DNA from: Harpalus rubripes
Lineage: Eukaryota > Arthropoda > Insecta > Coleoptera > Carabidae
NCBI GenBank assembly: GCA_963082715.1
Contig: OY720458.1
Coordinates: 18,439,730-18,503,729, forward strand
DNA: 64,000 nt
Reading direction: 5' to 3'
The translations under genes and the position numbers were made by a program. A model generated the notes under the pieces. It ran no database searches, was not told the DNA's origin, and was given only the letters and a program-made list of their open reading frames with translations. Shown here piece after piece: positions 46,201 to 58,400 of this stretch. How positions within the stretch are numbered: position 1 is the first letter of the stretch; each line of letters begins with the position of its first letter.

Positions 46201-46839
46201 TATACGCAGTATATAAACCGCTTTGTCGATCAGTATTAACTGCAATAGACCCGTGGCATGAACACTATTTCAGAGTGATGTTTTTTTGGAGACAAAGTGG
46301 GGTAGATATCTCTCCCTTACCGACCGTACCGGCTTTCTTTGGTGTCACGCACTATACTTTGGGATGCACCTCGTACGTCGTAAAAACGTTTCTACTTATT
46401 TCACAATAATGTGAATTGAATGATTCTGATTCGTATTCGGCAAAATTAACTTTTCAAGATGCCGTATGGTAACGCCCGACACACCTTTAAAAATATATCA
46501 CCAACCATTAAAAACTGCGAAAAGCAGGTTGCCACACCCGACAAAAGGGTAAAAAGCATGATGATATGTATATGTTTATTTAATAAAAATACTTGTGTAA
46601 CACTTACCATATATCACAGCTAGTCCAGTTTCATGTAAAAAACTCACTCTTCTATGCTTAAATAACCATATAGTTAAAACAGTTAAAATTAATAACAAAG
46701 TATATGATAACAAATTTAAACTATCAAGAATGTGTGTTGATTGAGCTTTGGCATCCAATGCAATATCTGATTCGGCACCATTGCAGTAAACAATAAAGAG
46801 AAAATTTGTTGCTAATTTTACTAATCGACTTATTGCCAT
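37266..46839 (-). CDS. Nhe3: Endosomal Na+/H+ exchanger, SLC9A6/7/9 (Nhe3) type
   Basis: Coding exons (minus): 46839-46608, 44136-43832, 43323-43034, 40239-40095, 39789-39684, 39520-39318, 39247-39136, 39080-38927, 38665-38614, 38345-38316, 38225-37992, 37934-37842, then either 37685-37653 (662 aa, ending HISGHQV) or 37352-37266 (680 aa, ending TGLIGKNI); both keep frame. Class motifs: LTIWLFKHRRVSFLHETGLA, FDPEIFFNIILPPIIFHAGY, ISSTDPLTVLAIF and GESVLNDAVAIVLSG (ion-binding core), QAHYTYNNLS, FELLNFLAENFIFSYIGVSM, FFAGLRGAMSFALAIRNT, and TLPVCCNPLARLLTTTEQ in the cytosolic tail. The protein is a multipass electroneutral exchanger that limits acidification of endosomes and trans-Golgi. It starts MAISRLVKL with a hydrophobic signal-like N-terminus. 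Two introns carry U12-type splice sites (separate entries). Introns hold a tandem MITE pair and a foldback element. Confidence 0.94.
39248..39317 (-). other. Probable U12-type GT-AG intron in Nhe3 (70 nt)
   Basis: The 5' splice site reads TTT|GTATCCTTTT, an exact match to the U12 GTATCCTT consensus. A branch-like TATTCTTAAT lies 14 nt before the CAG acceptor (consensus TTCCTTAAC, two mismatches in the core). The joined protein AGF|LCATIGRAINIY aligns without gap to the SLC9A6/7/9 family. Confidence 0.6.
39790..40094 (-). other. U12-type AT-AC intron in Nhe3 (305 nt)
   Basis: No GT-AG pair gives the conserved protein here. Instead exon ...ACCGCTTTA is followed by ATATCCTTTT, the exact U12 AT-AC donor. 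The intron ends TTTCCTTAACACTGTGTAC, with an exact TTCCTTAAC branch site 10 nt before the AC acceptor. The junction restores TAL|LTKFTRVRDF, gap-free against the family. I recall, but cannot verify here, that Drosophila Nhe3 is among the few fly genes with a U12 intron. Confidence 0.85.
42250..42558. mobile_element. MITE copy 1, TIR TAGCGTTTTCAGCTTAC
   Basis: Begins TAGCGTTTTCAGCTTAC and ends GTAAGCTGAAAACGCTA. The same motif also recurs internally (GCGTTTTCAGCTT twice). About 310 bp; a second copy lies 23 bp downstream. Inside an Nhe3 intron. Confidence 0.75.
42582..42894. mobile_element. MITE copy 2, tandem with copy 1
   Basis: Same termini and same internal order as 42250-42558, about 90 percent identical by eye. 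The 23-bp spacer is not repeated on the far side. Confidence 0.75.
44146..44244 (+). repeat. Dispersed 'catcacgg' repeat, copy B (diverged, truncated)
   Basis: CATCACGGTTTATTATCCAT ... GGCGTTTACCAAACGTCACC matches the first two thirds of copy A at 3524-3680. In the first intron of Nhe3. Confidence 0.6.
44390..45025. repeat. Palindrome-rich repeat with GTGCGTGAAAAGTACTTTTC core
   Basis: 44909-44936 contains a perfect-looking palindrome GTGCGTGAAAAGTACTTTTCACGCAC, and variants of the same string recur to 45000. The left side (44398-44480) carries related 'gtgtgtaaagtagtact' and 'tttacacacgtgt'. Probably a transposon with multiple subterminal palindromes; ends not fixed. Confidence 0.45.
45548..46033. 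mobile_element. Foldback element with ~220-bp inverted arms (copy 1)
   Basis: The left arm starts GCGGGCAGGCACGTGACTTT and the right arm ends ...GTCACGTGTCTGTCCGC. The arms share 'acaagtgcttgtagggcccca' (inverted) and 'ttgccaaatcaatttaagcg'. A related copy is at 54657-54985. In Nhe3 intron 1. Confidence 0.7.
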
Positions 46840-47430
46840 ATTAATACTTTAGAATTCACAGTGATTGTTTAATGAAAATACTGCTTTACTGCAACATGTC
46901 TCCTCCTTACACATTCAAATACTACATCGCACAATCCTTATCTAGCAATTTTCTAATCAGATGACACTGAACCTAAAAATATAAACATAAAAGACAATTA
47001 TGTTTATAGGTATGACATTTTATCTGGTTGTGGTTACCGACGGCTATTATTACTATTTTACATCGGTGTTCCGAATCACTTATACTTATAAAGTGGCCCA
47101 ATGGTTTTTATGATAATACCCACAATTATTTTTAGCTTGGTGTCTTGTATTTGTATGCAGAATTTGCATACGTAGTAAAATAATGTCTTAAACAGTACTG
47201 TCAAATTGCTTCAATACTTGTGTACAACCACAATACGAGATACATACGTCAATTTTTGTCTCTTATTATTCTTATTCTTGCCGTACTACAAACGCGGGAA
47301 AGTTTTTAAAAATTATTTAATTTCATGAATTAATAATCAATAAATATTACTTATAGCACAACATCCTTGAAGATTCGTATAGATTTTCCTAAAAATAAAC
47401 ATGTAAGAGGAATAAAATAAGACAGTTTTA
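46840..47430. other. Nhe3 promoter side and Larp 3' boundary
   Basis: AT-rich with no exon recognised. Nhe3 is transcribed leftward from within this stretch. Confidence 0.45.
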
Positions 47431-49412
47431 GCAGTTTAATATTTTTATTTGGTTTTTTTTTACTGTAAATATAATTTCTCAACAATATACTAATTACATT
47501 CTACATATAGCAATTATTATTAATAATGGTGTTTTCTTTAATGAGTAATACACTACTTCGTATTATGAAATGTTTCAAATGAATGATTAATTTTGTTATC
47601 CAAAGAATGATTATAATTTCATTTATACAAGTACGATAAATCATAGTTATAAGAATTATATAATATAGTTATGAGTTATTTTACAAGTACAAACTATTTG
47701 GAAGAAATATTTCACTAAAAAAGCAAAAAAAATTGAGAGATAACCACAAAATTTAGGGATTAAAGGATAAAAATTAAAAATCTTTAGTGTTGGGTTTTGA
47801 GTTTTTATGTAATTTTTTTAGCACTTTTTCGTGTACACTGGAAGACAAAGAACTTACTAACTTCCAAACACTCTATAACTTTTTTTTTACATTTTGTGGT
47901 AGAACTTATCATATATAATATACTTTTTAGTAACATTACATGTACATAAATGTGTAGTCATCGATATTATATAAAACTCCCAAATTTATGATAATATTCA
48001 CATTTTTATATATATAATTTAAAGCACTTATAAAGTTTATACATTTTTTTTTGTTTTTAGCAATCACACAGAAAAACTCAATGATTAGTACAGATCAATG
48101 AAAAACTATGTAAGAACACGATTTGAACCTACACAGGACGACGATGACCACACAAGGCTTACGCTAGACGTGTGCAAACCAATAATAATTATAATCATAA
48201 AATAGTAACATACAGTATGACTAATTTAAATCAGAACTATTACATATTTTTATATATTAATTATCCAAAATGCAGGCATTAGGATATCGTTAAGTGAATT
48301 TTCTCCGAACACAAAATAAGTGTAATAAAAGATGCAGCACGTAAAGATAATACAAGTAAATAATAATTCGATTTGAGCAACGAATGGCAAACTAAGAACT
48401 ATGAGCCAGTCTTGGTCTCTGTCTCCAAAACCGTCGTACCGTACATTTTGTTTTGAGTTCATTTCAAAATGAGATTTAACAAGTACACAAGTTATTAAAT
48501 AGTACTGAGTGACTTGCAAGGAACTTTAGTATACGAATTTGCGTACGCCTGCAATTTGGCTTCAATTATAAACTACCAAAATCACCAATATTTACAAATA
48601 CAACCCAACAAAAATAACATGTTTTAACAAGCATGAACAAAAATTTAAACAATGTTACCACCGAAAATAAATTTAAACATAAAATAATAATTAATCTTAA
48701 TAAAAACTAAAAAATGACTAAATATATTTATATATTAATAAAGTATAACAAACTAACAACCGATACGGTTACTTTAGTGATTAGAAATGTTTATTGCGTA
48801 CTTCATTCAACACTGTATTTTAGCAGGTTTAAAAAAGAACATCAAATTAATCATCAGAAATATACGCAACATTATATACTCTATCGACAAATAATCAATG
48901 GTTTTCATTAAAATAATTGAAATTATCATCACAGAAAGAAAACAGCCATGGCACCAATAAAATATTTTTCTTTACAATAAAACAATTTTAAATAAACACA
49001 AATGATAATTTAACTAAAAACATCTAACGTCAATATTTTTAAGATTGTTAGGTAGGTAAGGTAGCAAAGTTATATTGAATCCAGTGCTGAATGTAAAGCG
49101 CAACATCACACTAATATACAGACAATATAGCTTTTGACTTATCCCACACACATGTCAGATTTATAAAAAAGAACACTTGTTGTATAAGACTGGTGAATAA
49201 AACAAGATTACATATTTACAAGTCCCTGTTCGAGATCAGGAACTACGCTAAGGCTTTCCGAGTGAAGCAGTTTTTCTTATCTCAAAAAGACTTCAAACTG
49301 CGATTGCGAGTGTTTTTTTGCGCGGCACATTTCCTCCAACATTTTTATAGAAAAATAGGCCTATTCATATACATAGTGACTAAGTTAGGCCAGGTGACCA
49401 GCCAGTTTGGCA
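47430..49412 (-). other. Probable long 3' UTR of Larp
   Basis: Follows the Larp TGA at 49413-49415 (minus). It is AT-rich throughout, and a minus-strand AATAAA at 47449-47444 could end the transcript. A 70-codon frame with a membrane segment lies inside it (48250-48462). Confidence 0.4.
48250..48462 (-). CDS. Candidate 70-aa single-pass membrane microprotein (uncertain)
   Basis: An open frame starting MNSKQNVRYDGFGDRDQDWL, followed by a ~30-residue hydrophobic stretch rich in Ile, Leu, Phe, Cys and Tyr, and ending with a short polar tail. The N-terminus is unusually balanced (Asp, Arg, Gln, Trp) for random AT-rich DNA, where chance frames here are mostly Lys/Asn/Ile/Tyr. There is no family match I can name. 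It lies in the presumed 3' UTR of Larp on the same strand, so it could be a separate small gene, a downstream ORF, or chance. Confidence 0.25.
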   Translation of the reverse strand: MNSKQNVRYDGFGDRDQDWLIVLSLPFVAQIELLFTCIIFTCCIFYYTYFVFGENSLNDILMPAFWIINI

Positions 49413-52400
49413 TCACTGTTCAGCTCTGCTAGACGACGCACCTGCAGCTGCATTTGAATTTGACACAGGTTTGTTTGCGTGTACTGTTTTTGGTTCTAAA
49501 ATACGTTAATATCAATCATAAATTATATACATGTATACTAGAGTAGAGTACTGACTATTTATTAAAAATAAATACTCCTTCTGTCCCAAATTATGGTATA
49601 CATTACGGGTTTTATATTTGCCCCAAATTATGGTATATAAAATTCTCAAATTTCATTTATTTTTTCTTAAATTAATGGTATTTAAAATTAATGTAATTTG
49701 GGTATATTATAAAGAAATACTTTTGTTTTATTGATTATTATTCGTGATTTTATTGATTAATATCGGCAATATTTTGTCGTATTGTGTCACCTGCATCTTG
49801 ACTACGCCACAAATACAGGCAAACGCAGTTAATAATTAATTAATTAGCAGTTAATTTCTTTGATTTGATATTTCTTCGTTGAAAACTGCTATTTTAAAAT
49901 TTCATATTTCCTATATTCAAAGCACAACGGGTGTCACTTAATTATCAATACTTTTTGACAATATTGGAAATAACAATAAAATTAAAGTAAAGCAAAATAC
50001 ACGAAAAGCCATCATGAATTAACAAAAGCATTTAATTAAAAAAAAATATGCACCTATAAAAACCTATTATTTTATATAACGGATTCATAATCAAAATGTT
50101 GTAGAAATTTATACCATAATTTCGAACAAAAATAGTAATTTAATTTAATGCTGGAAAAAAATTGGTAGATTGGACAAAGGAATAAAACACGAAATATTAA
50201 TTCTTAGGAAATTGAAATAACACAAAGGAATGGAAAAAAGGAATTCAATACCAAAGTTGTAACTATAAAAGCAGGCACCAAAAATATACTCGGCCTCAAT
50301 AATCACAAGTACCTATGATCCTGTTCAATACTAATTTTTCTTACCTTCAGGTTTCTTTTGTCTCCATGATTCTTCTTTAGCATAATGTTGACGTACGCGA
50401 CCCGATCCAAATGATTGTGTACGGGTTCGGGATAAGTTTGATCGCATGCTACTCATCATATGAGACCCAGAAGGAGCACTTCCTGCCATGCTAGTCGATT
50501 CCGTCCTACAGTAAGCAATAAAACAATAATCATCAATAGGGGATTCCGATCGTGACGGCACAACGTGCGCCATTTGCGGTGAAATCTTGAACTATGTGGA
50601 CAAATAGACATTTTCTGTTGACATGTGTCCGGTTAGTGATGAAAATGAATTTTTTAGTACATAGTTAGTGCCAGGGGCGAAATTAAAAAAGAAAAATAAT
50701 ATTCAAAATCATTCTGTGAATGACCTAAAAAGATGATTAGTGTCGTGGTCTGAAAAAAGGCGGAAAAAGAGCGATCTTATTTTAAGGTTTTAGTTCCGGT
50801 TAGTTACTGGGTATTTATTGACTTATACTAATTCAAAATGTTTTATTGTTTTCAGAATTCAAAATTGTATGAATGCGAGACGCAGTGATAATATATTACC
50901 CAGCATTGGTTTTGGTAAATGGGTATCTGCGGCATGTAATACGTGTGTGGTAGTTGATGTAAATATATAGTAGGGCTATTTTCCATCTCAAAACATATCA
51001 AACCTATTTAACTACGGTTACATATACCACTACTTCCACGAAACCATTTAGTTTGATGTAGTTACGCATAAACCATGAGCGGCTTGGAAAATGGCATAAA
51101 ATTAACTCCTCTCATATATGTTTTATATTTATTACTGTAATCACTCTTACAGAGGCCTTCGCGCAACCTAATACCCATATTTTTAATATAAAACACAAAT
51201 TTCACAAGTCTATCAACTTGACAGCACGATGACAGTTACTTGTATGTCCATATAGTTCACAAAAATACCGCGACGGGGCGCTTAAAATTCGCTTAATCGG
51301 AATCCCCTATTAGGTGTTTACAATTACTCGAAATCTCAGTCATACAGCATTTATTCTTACAAAACTAACGTTTCGGTATGCACTTACAGGAGGCCACACA
51401 AGAAACAGGCCAGAATACTTATCCCCAATCATGCATCACTTCAAAGCATGAGCCTAGCGCGTTAGTCTAGCCTAGCCCTCTAAAAACATTCGATCTGCAG
51501 CAGTCTGCGTGAGTGGACGCTTGGCGCTCACTTGTCCGTACCTATGTATGTCATTCATATTTAGTTCCAGTATTATCAACATTTTAATATTGTGTCCTAT
51601 GTTATATTATTTTCATTTGTTACTCGTATATTGTCATAGCTCCAGATCTAAAGATTTATTAATGTTATTATTTTTATTATAATTTTGAAATAACATATGA
51701 ATCAAGTTGTAAGTTAAAGTAATATTATTAAATGTATATTATAATAATAAAAATAAAATATTTCAGTGAGATTCTGTAACTAATATTTCATGTCTTATTT
51801 AAACAACAATAAATAATTTAAAGTAAAACATGAGTTTATTCGTATATTTTGCATATAAAATAGCTATTATTTACAATAATTTAATAGTTATTGACGAGTT
51901 GTAACGTTTTTATTTATTTGGGTGTAGCGTAAAAATCGAAGAATTATTATTAATTAAATGGATGTTTATTAAAACGATAAATAAATATTTAAAAGATAAT
52001 AAAAATGACGATTACTAATATTAAACAAATATTAAATACTAATTTAAGACTACAAATATAAGTAACTAGTTAACCACTAATACTATTTACTTATTTATTA
52101 AACAAGTAACAACGCACTACTTATTTACACGATATTACTGTTTATTTATTTCGACTATTTATGTCACTATTTATTTATATCACATTCAACTGTCCGACCT
52201 ACTAACCTCCACATATATACTCAACAGCGTCTATATATTCAACTGCCCGGACAGAATTCACGCTTTTTACCTCACTGTCTATTTATGTAACTAACTGTCC
52301 TTCTGACGGACTAACTGTTCTAACTTCCACAGCTTCAGTATCACCGACTACCTGTATGTCACAACTCTTCAACACCACTCCCACTCGCCATTACTGTCCC

Positions 52401-55400
52401 CGTATACTTAGCTTCCCATTAGTTCTAAAAACTACCGAGTAGCGAGTATTCACTTCCACAGCTATCCCAGTTATACCAGTAACTTCCCGAGTACCCCACT
52501 CGACACTAAACTGCATATGCTCACCACAATACTGCTGTGCTACTCACTGACTCCTTACTTCTTACTGTCTAACTGTCCTTCTGACGGACTAACTCTTGAC
52601 TGTCTCTCTGCACACAAGTACGTCGCTTATATAAATGTTCTAATATTTTTCTGGAGCAGTCTCGAATCTCTCGAACTATATAACAATGCGCGTGTAATTA
52701 TGCTTATCTCCCCCTGCTTACCTAACTGCCCGCCTCGCGTCTCCTGCCTATTGCGCGATGCACTATGTTATCGATCGCCTACCTAGGCTCCTCCTACCGA
52801 CTAGGACTCTTCTATTTATAGGCGTTGGTTCGCACGTGCTGGCCGGGACTAGCGGACCAAGTATCGTAGGTACCTACCCTCTCACGTTACAATATTTATA
52901 AATCACATTTTACAATTTGTTTAAAATTCCGTTTCTATGCTTACAATGCAGTCGTTCGAGGAGTTACGTGACAGCAAGAGGCTAGCTGTGACGTCATGAA
53001 TTGAGCATTCAGGGCCTATATTCTCGTGTGGCCTCGACTTACACTTTCATTACGGTAAGTAAAACTGAATGTAGTGTGGCTAAATTTTTTTTAAGATTTC
53101 CCTTACAAATAAGATAATAGCCGTTATTTCATCAAAATCACAATGTATTCTTTAATTCACACATTGCGTTCTCAAGTCCATTCAGGCAGTTCTGGAAGTT
53201 AGGAACCAGGATGCTGTTCAATATCTTCGTCACGTTGGTGTGTGTTACATAGGGCTGTTCGATTATGGTTTTCAATAATAGATTATTGATTGTAAAAAAT
53301 AATCGATTAATCAAATAATCAAACAATCGATTATTCAAATAAACATAATAATCAAATCATCAAAGAATAGATTAATCAAGTAATCAAATAACCAAACAAT
53401 CGAATAATCAAACATTTGATTAATCAAAACTCATTTCATAAAACAACATAAATATCGTAAATGAATAAAATAAAATTATCCTGTCATTCATCACATTACA
53501 TTAAGCCGGTATCCCACTGTAAAAAAAATTCATACTTTTTTTTATAAAAACGTTCCATGAAAAGTACTGCATCCCACTGTAAAAAAATTTACGCGGTTTT
53601 ATGGAGTGTTGCCTAACTCATGAAAGAGAATTGGCGCCAAAGATACTACTAAACTTCATTTTGTGGCCGTTGTTCTGCAGAGGTAGTTGCGTTTTGTAAT
53701 TTCATTATGAATAACGTCAATTCAAATAAAAAATTGTTAGCTGCAATAATTGTTGGAGTAATGGTTACACAGTTATACAAAAAATTAAAAAAATCAGAAC
53801 ACCGTTGGTGGACTAGTCTATGGCTGGAGAAAAGAAATAAAAATCGCAGTGTTTTAGTTATCGCACACAACGAATTACGAATAGAAGATGAAATAAATTA
53901 CAGAAATTTTCTTCGAATGAAAGCCCATTTCATAAAAATCATGGACATGGTTCGAAATTAAAGTGAGAAACGTGGCTCTCATCTAAGGGAGTGTATTGCG
54001 GCACATGAAAGATGGACATTGTTCTATCTATTGTACACATTTTGAAAAATTAATTCTTTTATCGTCACTACTTAAAGGGTACGATGCGAGTATATAGGTG
54101 AATACAGTCCATCTTAAAATGCTTGAACGAGGCGGATTTTTGAAAATTTGTATAGGTAATTTAAAATACACTTTCTATAAATTATACATCAAGATATTTA
54201 TACTAATACTACGTAAAATTATTGGTTTGAAAACTTTGTTGGTTACGATTAATGAGTATTCTAATAGGATTCGGATGGAAATTTAAAAGGAGAAAAAAGA
54301 AATGCAAAGAATAGCGCATGTAAATATTAATTAACTTTAATACTTATTTTTTGATGTTATATTGCCTAATTATTATAAGATAATAATAATTTTGTGTGAT
54401 ATAAAACTTCTTCATTTCTATACAAATCAATTAAAACGCTGTCTGTTCAGGCAACCACACTACACATTTTGATTATTTTGCTTTATATTATTTCAAATTT
54501 CAGTATAAACAAACGCTCACCGCTACCGCTGTTCAAATAATGTCAGGGAATAACAACAACGCTGTCTCTTTAGAAAATGATTTTACACATGGTTCAAGCA
54601 ACCGCATTGCGCACGCCCGCATCAACATCCAATCATAACGCAGCTTTCAACAAAATGAGGCGCGGGCAGACACGTGACTTTGACAAGCGCTTGTAGGGTC
54701 CCTCAAGGCAAGTATACAACTTGTGTAACTTGCCTGTGCTGCCAAATCAATTTAAGCGTAAAATTAATAAATAAAATTGTAAAACTACTTATTATTAATG
54801 AATATCATGTTGTTTTATTTTCTAACACATAAACATAATTTTTAAAATATTTTATATAAAAATAGAGCGATTAGTGCTGCCATCTACGATACAAAGATTT
54901 CTTGGCGCGTTAAATTTGAGGACACCATCAGTTCATGTTGAATGCTCTATTTTTATAAAAATTAAGTTTAATGTGTCAAAACGGTTTTTATAAAAATATT
55001 TACGCCCATTTTTATCAAAAAAATTACAGTGGGATACCGACATTATGCATATTGTTAACTCAGATATAAAAGATTTATTTCTGAGAATATTCATTATGTA
55101 TGCAATAAATATATTAATTTATCACTTACATATTATACTACATAATTTTTATACTATAAAAAACATGATTTAATCAATATTTGAATAATCAAGAAATCGC
55201 TTATTCAAACAATAGGTTAGCAATGGTTAATCAAATAAATAATTAATGAAACAATTAACTAATCAAGTAATTAAATGTAAACAATCGATTAATGAAACAA
55301 ATGATAAATCAAATAGTCAAATATGAAACAATCGAAAATCAAATAATCGATTAATAAAAAAACAATCAAACAATTGATTAATAAAATAATCAAACAATCG

Positions 55401-58400
55401 ATTAATCAAATAATCAAACAATCAATTAATCAAATAATCAAACAATCAAATAATCAAACAATCGATTAATCAAATAATCAAACAATCGATTAATCAAAAA
55501 TATAATTAAGCGATTACTTTGAAAATAATCATTTGATCAATTATATTTGATTAATCGATTATTTTTCCCAGCATTTGTGTTACATTATCGGAAAGGTTCC
55601 CTTTCCGCTTCAATTTTAGTTTGGGGGAAGCATAAAAGCTAGCCGGGACCAAATCAGAAGCATACGGAAGATGATTCAACATGTTGACGTTTTTGGAGTA
55701 CAGAAATTAACGCATGACTGTTGCTTTGTCGACCGGTGTGTTATTGTGCGCGCACACAACTTTATATATATGACAGTCGATCGAAAGCCAACAGTTGTCG
55801 AACTGTTTCGATGTTATCGGCGTTCCTGCTTGATGCGGGGCGATCACTCGTTGGGTCACCTTTGTTATTTCATCCAACGCGATATTGCACTTGCCAACCA
55901 AAAAAGCTAGAACGAGTCAATTAACCCGCTTTTTGGGCCATTGCGTTGGTTCTTTGCAAAAAAAAAACAAAATTTGATTGCGTATCGGTGATCGATTGAT
56001 GCATCCATGACAAGGCAGATTGAAGAGGTCTAATAAAACCTGTCCGTACAAGAACTACACTCAACCAATATTAATAAAACTTAAGGGGGATGTTGATGAA
56101 GGTTAATCAGAAATAGTGCGTGTGCCAAATTCATAGATAGCGCTGTTATTTGACGCTACAGAAAATCCGACATAAAGCTTTATAGCCACACTTTGTATGT
56201 TTAAGGATCTGTAATTTTACTTTCCTTCAAGAAGTGTATATCAAAACGTCGGTTTTGTAAGAATAAATACTGTTTGATAAAGTTTTCGAGAAATTGTTAA
56301 CATCTAATCAACACCACAGTCGAGAAATTTACACATAATAATTTTTATTTTGAAGATATGGTCTTACCTTTGCCTGATGCCAATGCTTGCTGATAAACGT
56401 CTAACGCGAGGATCATCAATTCTGCTTGTGCTTGCGCCGGGAGTATAATGACTTCCTCCCTGGCTTTCCGAAATGCTACGATTGCGGCTCTTTAAATTTT
56501 TAACGCGATTGTTTCCATGTCCTTTTAACATTTCATTAATTTGTGGTTCGACAACCCGGAAGTCTTCTATGCTTTTGAATTTAGACAGGTACTGTTTTAT
56601 TTTGGGGTCCACTTGTAAGTTATCACTGTGTTTATAATATTTTAAGAAAGCCCAAAACTTTTCTAAACCGTATAATTGTCCATTTTCATAATCCGAAATT
56701 GTTTCTGTCTGGAAGTCTGCGTATAAGTGAGGCCGGAATTTACACTCTAAACCGTATGAATAAAATCGGAATAAGCACTCGAGACCATAGCGATATCCAG
56801 CGGTAGCGTCTTCCACTGCGATAGTACGGAACTCATTGTACATAGTCCTGTTGAAATTTTCTCTTAAGAAGAATGACCAGAATCTGAATAAAGTGTTCAT
56901 TTCGCTGGAGTGACCGCTGCCTAGCCTTTTGCGCTCTGTACGAACAAAAACATGTGATAAACTATTTTATTTATGATTTTTTTTAACGTACCTTTAAGGC
57001 ATCTTTGTCTGTATTTATGGTAAGCCTGTTGGGTGAAGTTGTTTTCCTTAAGTAAAGCATGAGACGGGTGCTGGAAGGTAGGCAAAGCTTGAGGTACACT
57101 TCCGAAACTTGTAGCAAGTTGACCTTCATTAGGACTTGTTCCAAAGCTGCTTCTATAAAAACCAGAAAACAACGGCTGCTAGTAGGACATACTGCTATAT
57201 CAATTAATATCTTCAACATGTGGAATAAATGTGAGATAATTAAAAGTATCATGTGATAGCAAAAAAATGAGGAATAATTTCAGAGGGAGATGAATCAAAA
57301 TTGAACGAAGAAGAATATGGTATAAGTATAAAAAAATACAAAAAATGAGGATATCTAAGGAAATGGGACTCGTAAATATGATAAGTTTATCCAAATATTT
57401 AGGAAGTATATGTATATCGGTTTCTTTATCGAATTTTACTCACATTCAGTGTTGTGAGTGGTCAACCCACAACCTAGAAGGGATCAACGGCTGACCTCCG
57501 AATCACTCAAACCTCGCTGTATTTTTTGCTAATAGTTTGTTAAACTCGTATCGTATGGAGAGATATATTACCCAATAAATCACGGCTGTTAGGAAATATA
57601 GTTAACTTGGAAAAGACAGCCTTCAATAAAATTTAGGAACTGCTAACAGCAAGGCGAATATAGAAATACGGAACAGGTTTGCTAAATGCTTCATATGGAG
57701 TACTGAGTACTGTGATATATGGATGTGAAATATGGACCTTGAGGAAGGTCAAAAAATATTTGGAAAGTATTAAAAGGTGTTGTTTACCAAAGAGGACATT
57801 TACCTCAATTATACGGGGAACAACAACATAAAAACTTACCCAACTGACGAGGTGCGAGGTCTGTGTTCCTTAACATCCATAATCCAGCCGACGTGGTGTT
57901 CAACGGGTGGATTGTTGGAGTGCCTGGTCTTACGTTTCCTGGGTGTTCGTGGATCGGGGGATTCGTCTTTGGTAACTGCGTAAAATCGTGGTCCACGGTA
58001 TTGAGGTTGTCGTTTGCCACGGGATGTTGTCTCTGCCGAACTTTCTACCTGCTAAATATTCAGAATACACTCTAATAATAATTTAAAAAATGTAAATATT
58101 TAATAAACATATTTTTCATAAACAACAAATAATTATGATTTCATCATGAATTTTATGTTGTGTATTTTAAAATTGGAACTAACCGTGTGTTGTACTGGTG
58201 GTGGAGGTGGAGGAACTTCAGGATTTTGTTTTCTAGGTGCAGGGGGGGCCATCTTTTGGAAATCTTCTTGGGAGATTATATTCACTGTCTTATAACTGCC
58301 TGAGATTGTGCGTTCCTGTAATAGTCGACAATTAATAATCTACCTATCTTTTGCGCAATAATGCTGAATGCGACAAATATACGATGAATTCAAAACAATA

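Larger units (their letters stand above)
53504..55042 (+). mobile_element. PIF/Harbinger element, TIR CGGTATCCCACTGTAA, TTA duplication
   Basis: CCGGTATCCCACTGTAAAAA at the left and TTACAGTGGGATACCG at the right are inverted copies. TTA lies at 53501-53503 and 55043-55045. It contains a HARBI1-type N-terminal frame (53707-53961) and has been hit by a foldback element at 54657-54985. Confidence 0.7.
53250..55576. mobile_element. hAT-like AATCAATCGATT-repeat element, 8-bp duplication GTGTTACA
   Basis: GTGTTACA occurs at 53242-53249 and 55577-55584, directly outside TAGGGCTGTTCGATTA on the left and ...AATCGATTATTTTTCCCAGCATTT on the right. Both ends are filled with a degenerate array of 'aatcaaacaatcgatt' (53260-53420 and 55150-55560). 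It is itself split by the PIF/Harbinger element 53504-55042. Confidence 0.6.
53138..55920 (-). pseudogene. Mariner (SETMAR-like) transposase C-terminal relic, split by later insertions
   Basis: Minus strand, right part (55585-55680): NHLPYASDLVPASFYASPKL then KLKRKGN, a decayed 'HPPYSPDLAP.DF.LFPKLK..LKG' block of mariner transposases. Left part (53138-53240): TNVTKILNSILVPNFQNCLN, matching the helical C-terminus. The two halves are contiguous once 53250-55576 is removed. Stops and substitutions make it non-functional. Confidence 0.6.

Noticed and set aside
53260..55560. CRISPR-like regular repeats ('aatcaaacaatcgatt')
   Set aside because: Eukaryotic context, no unique spacers, degenerate units; explained as the terminal arrays of a hAT-like element.
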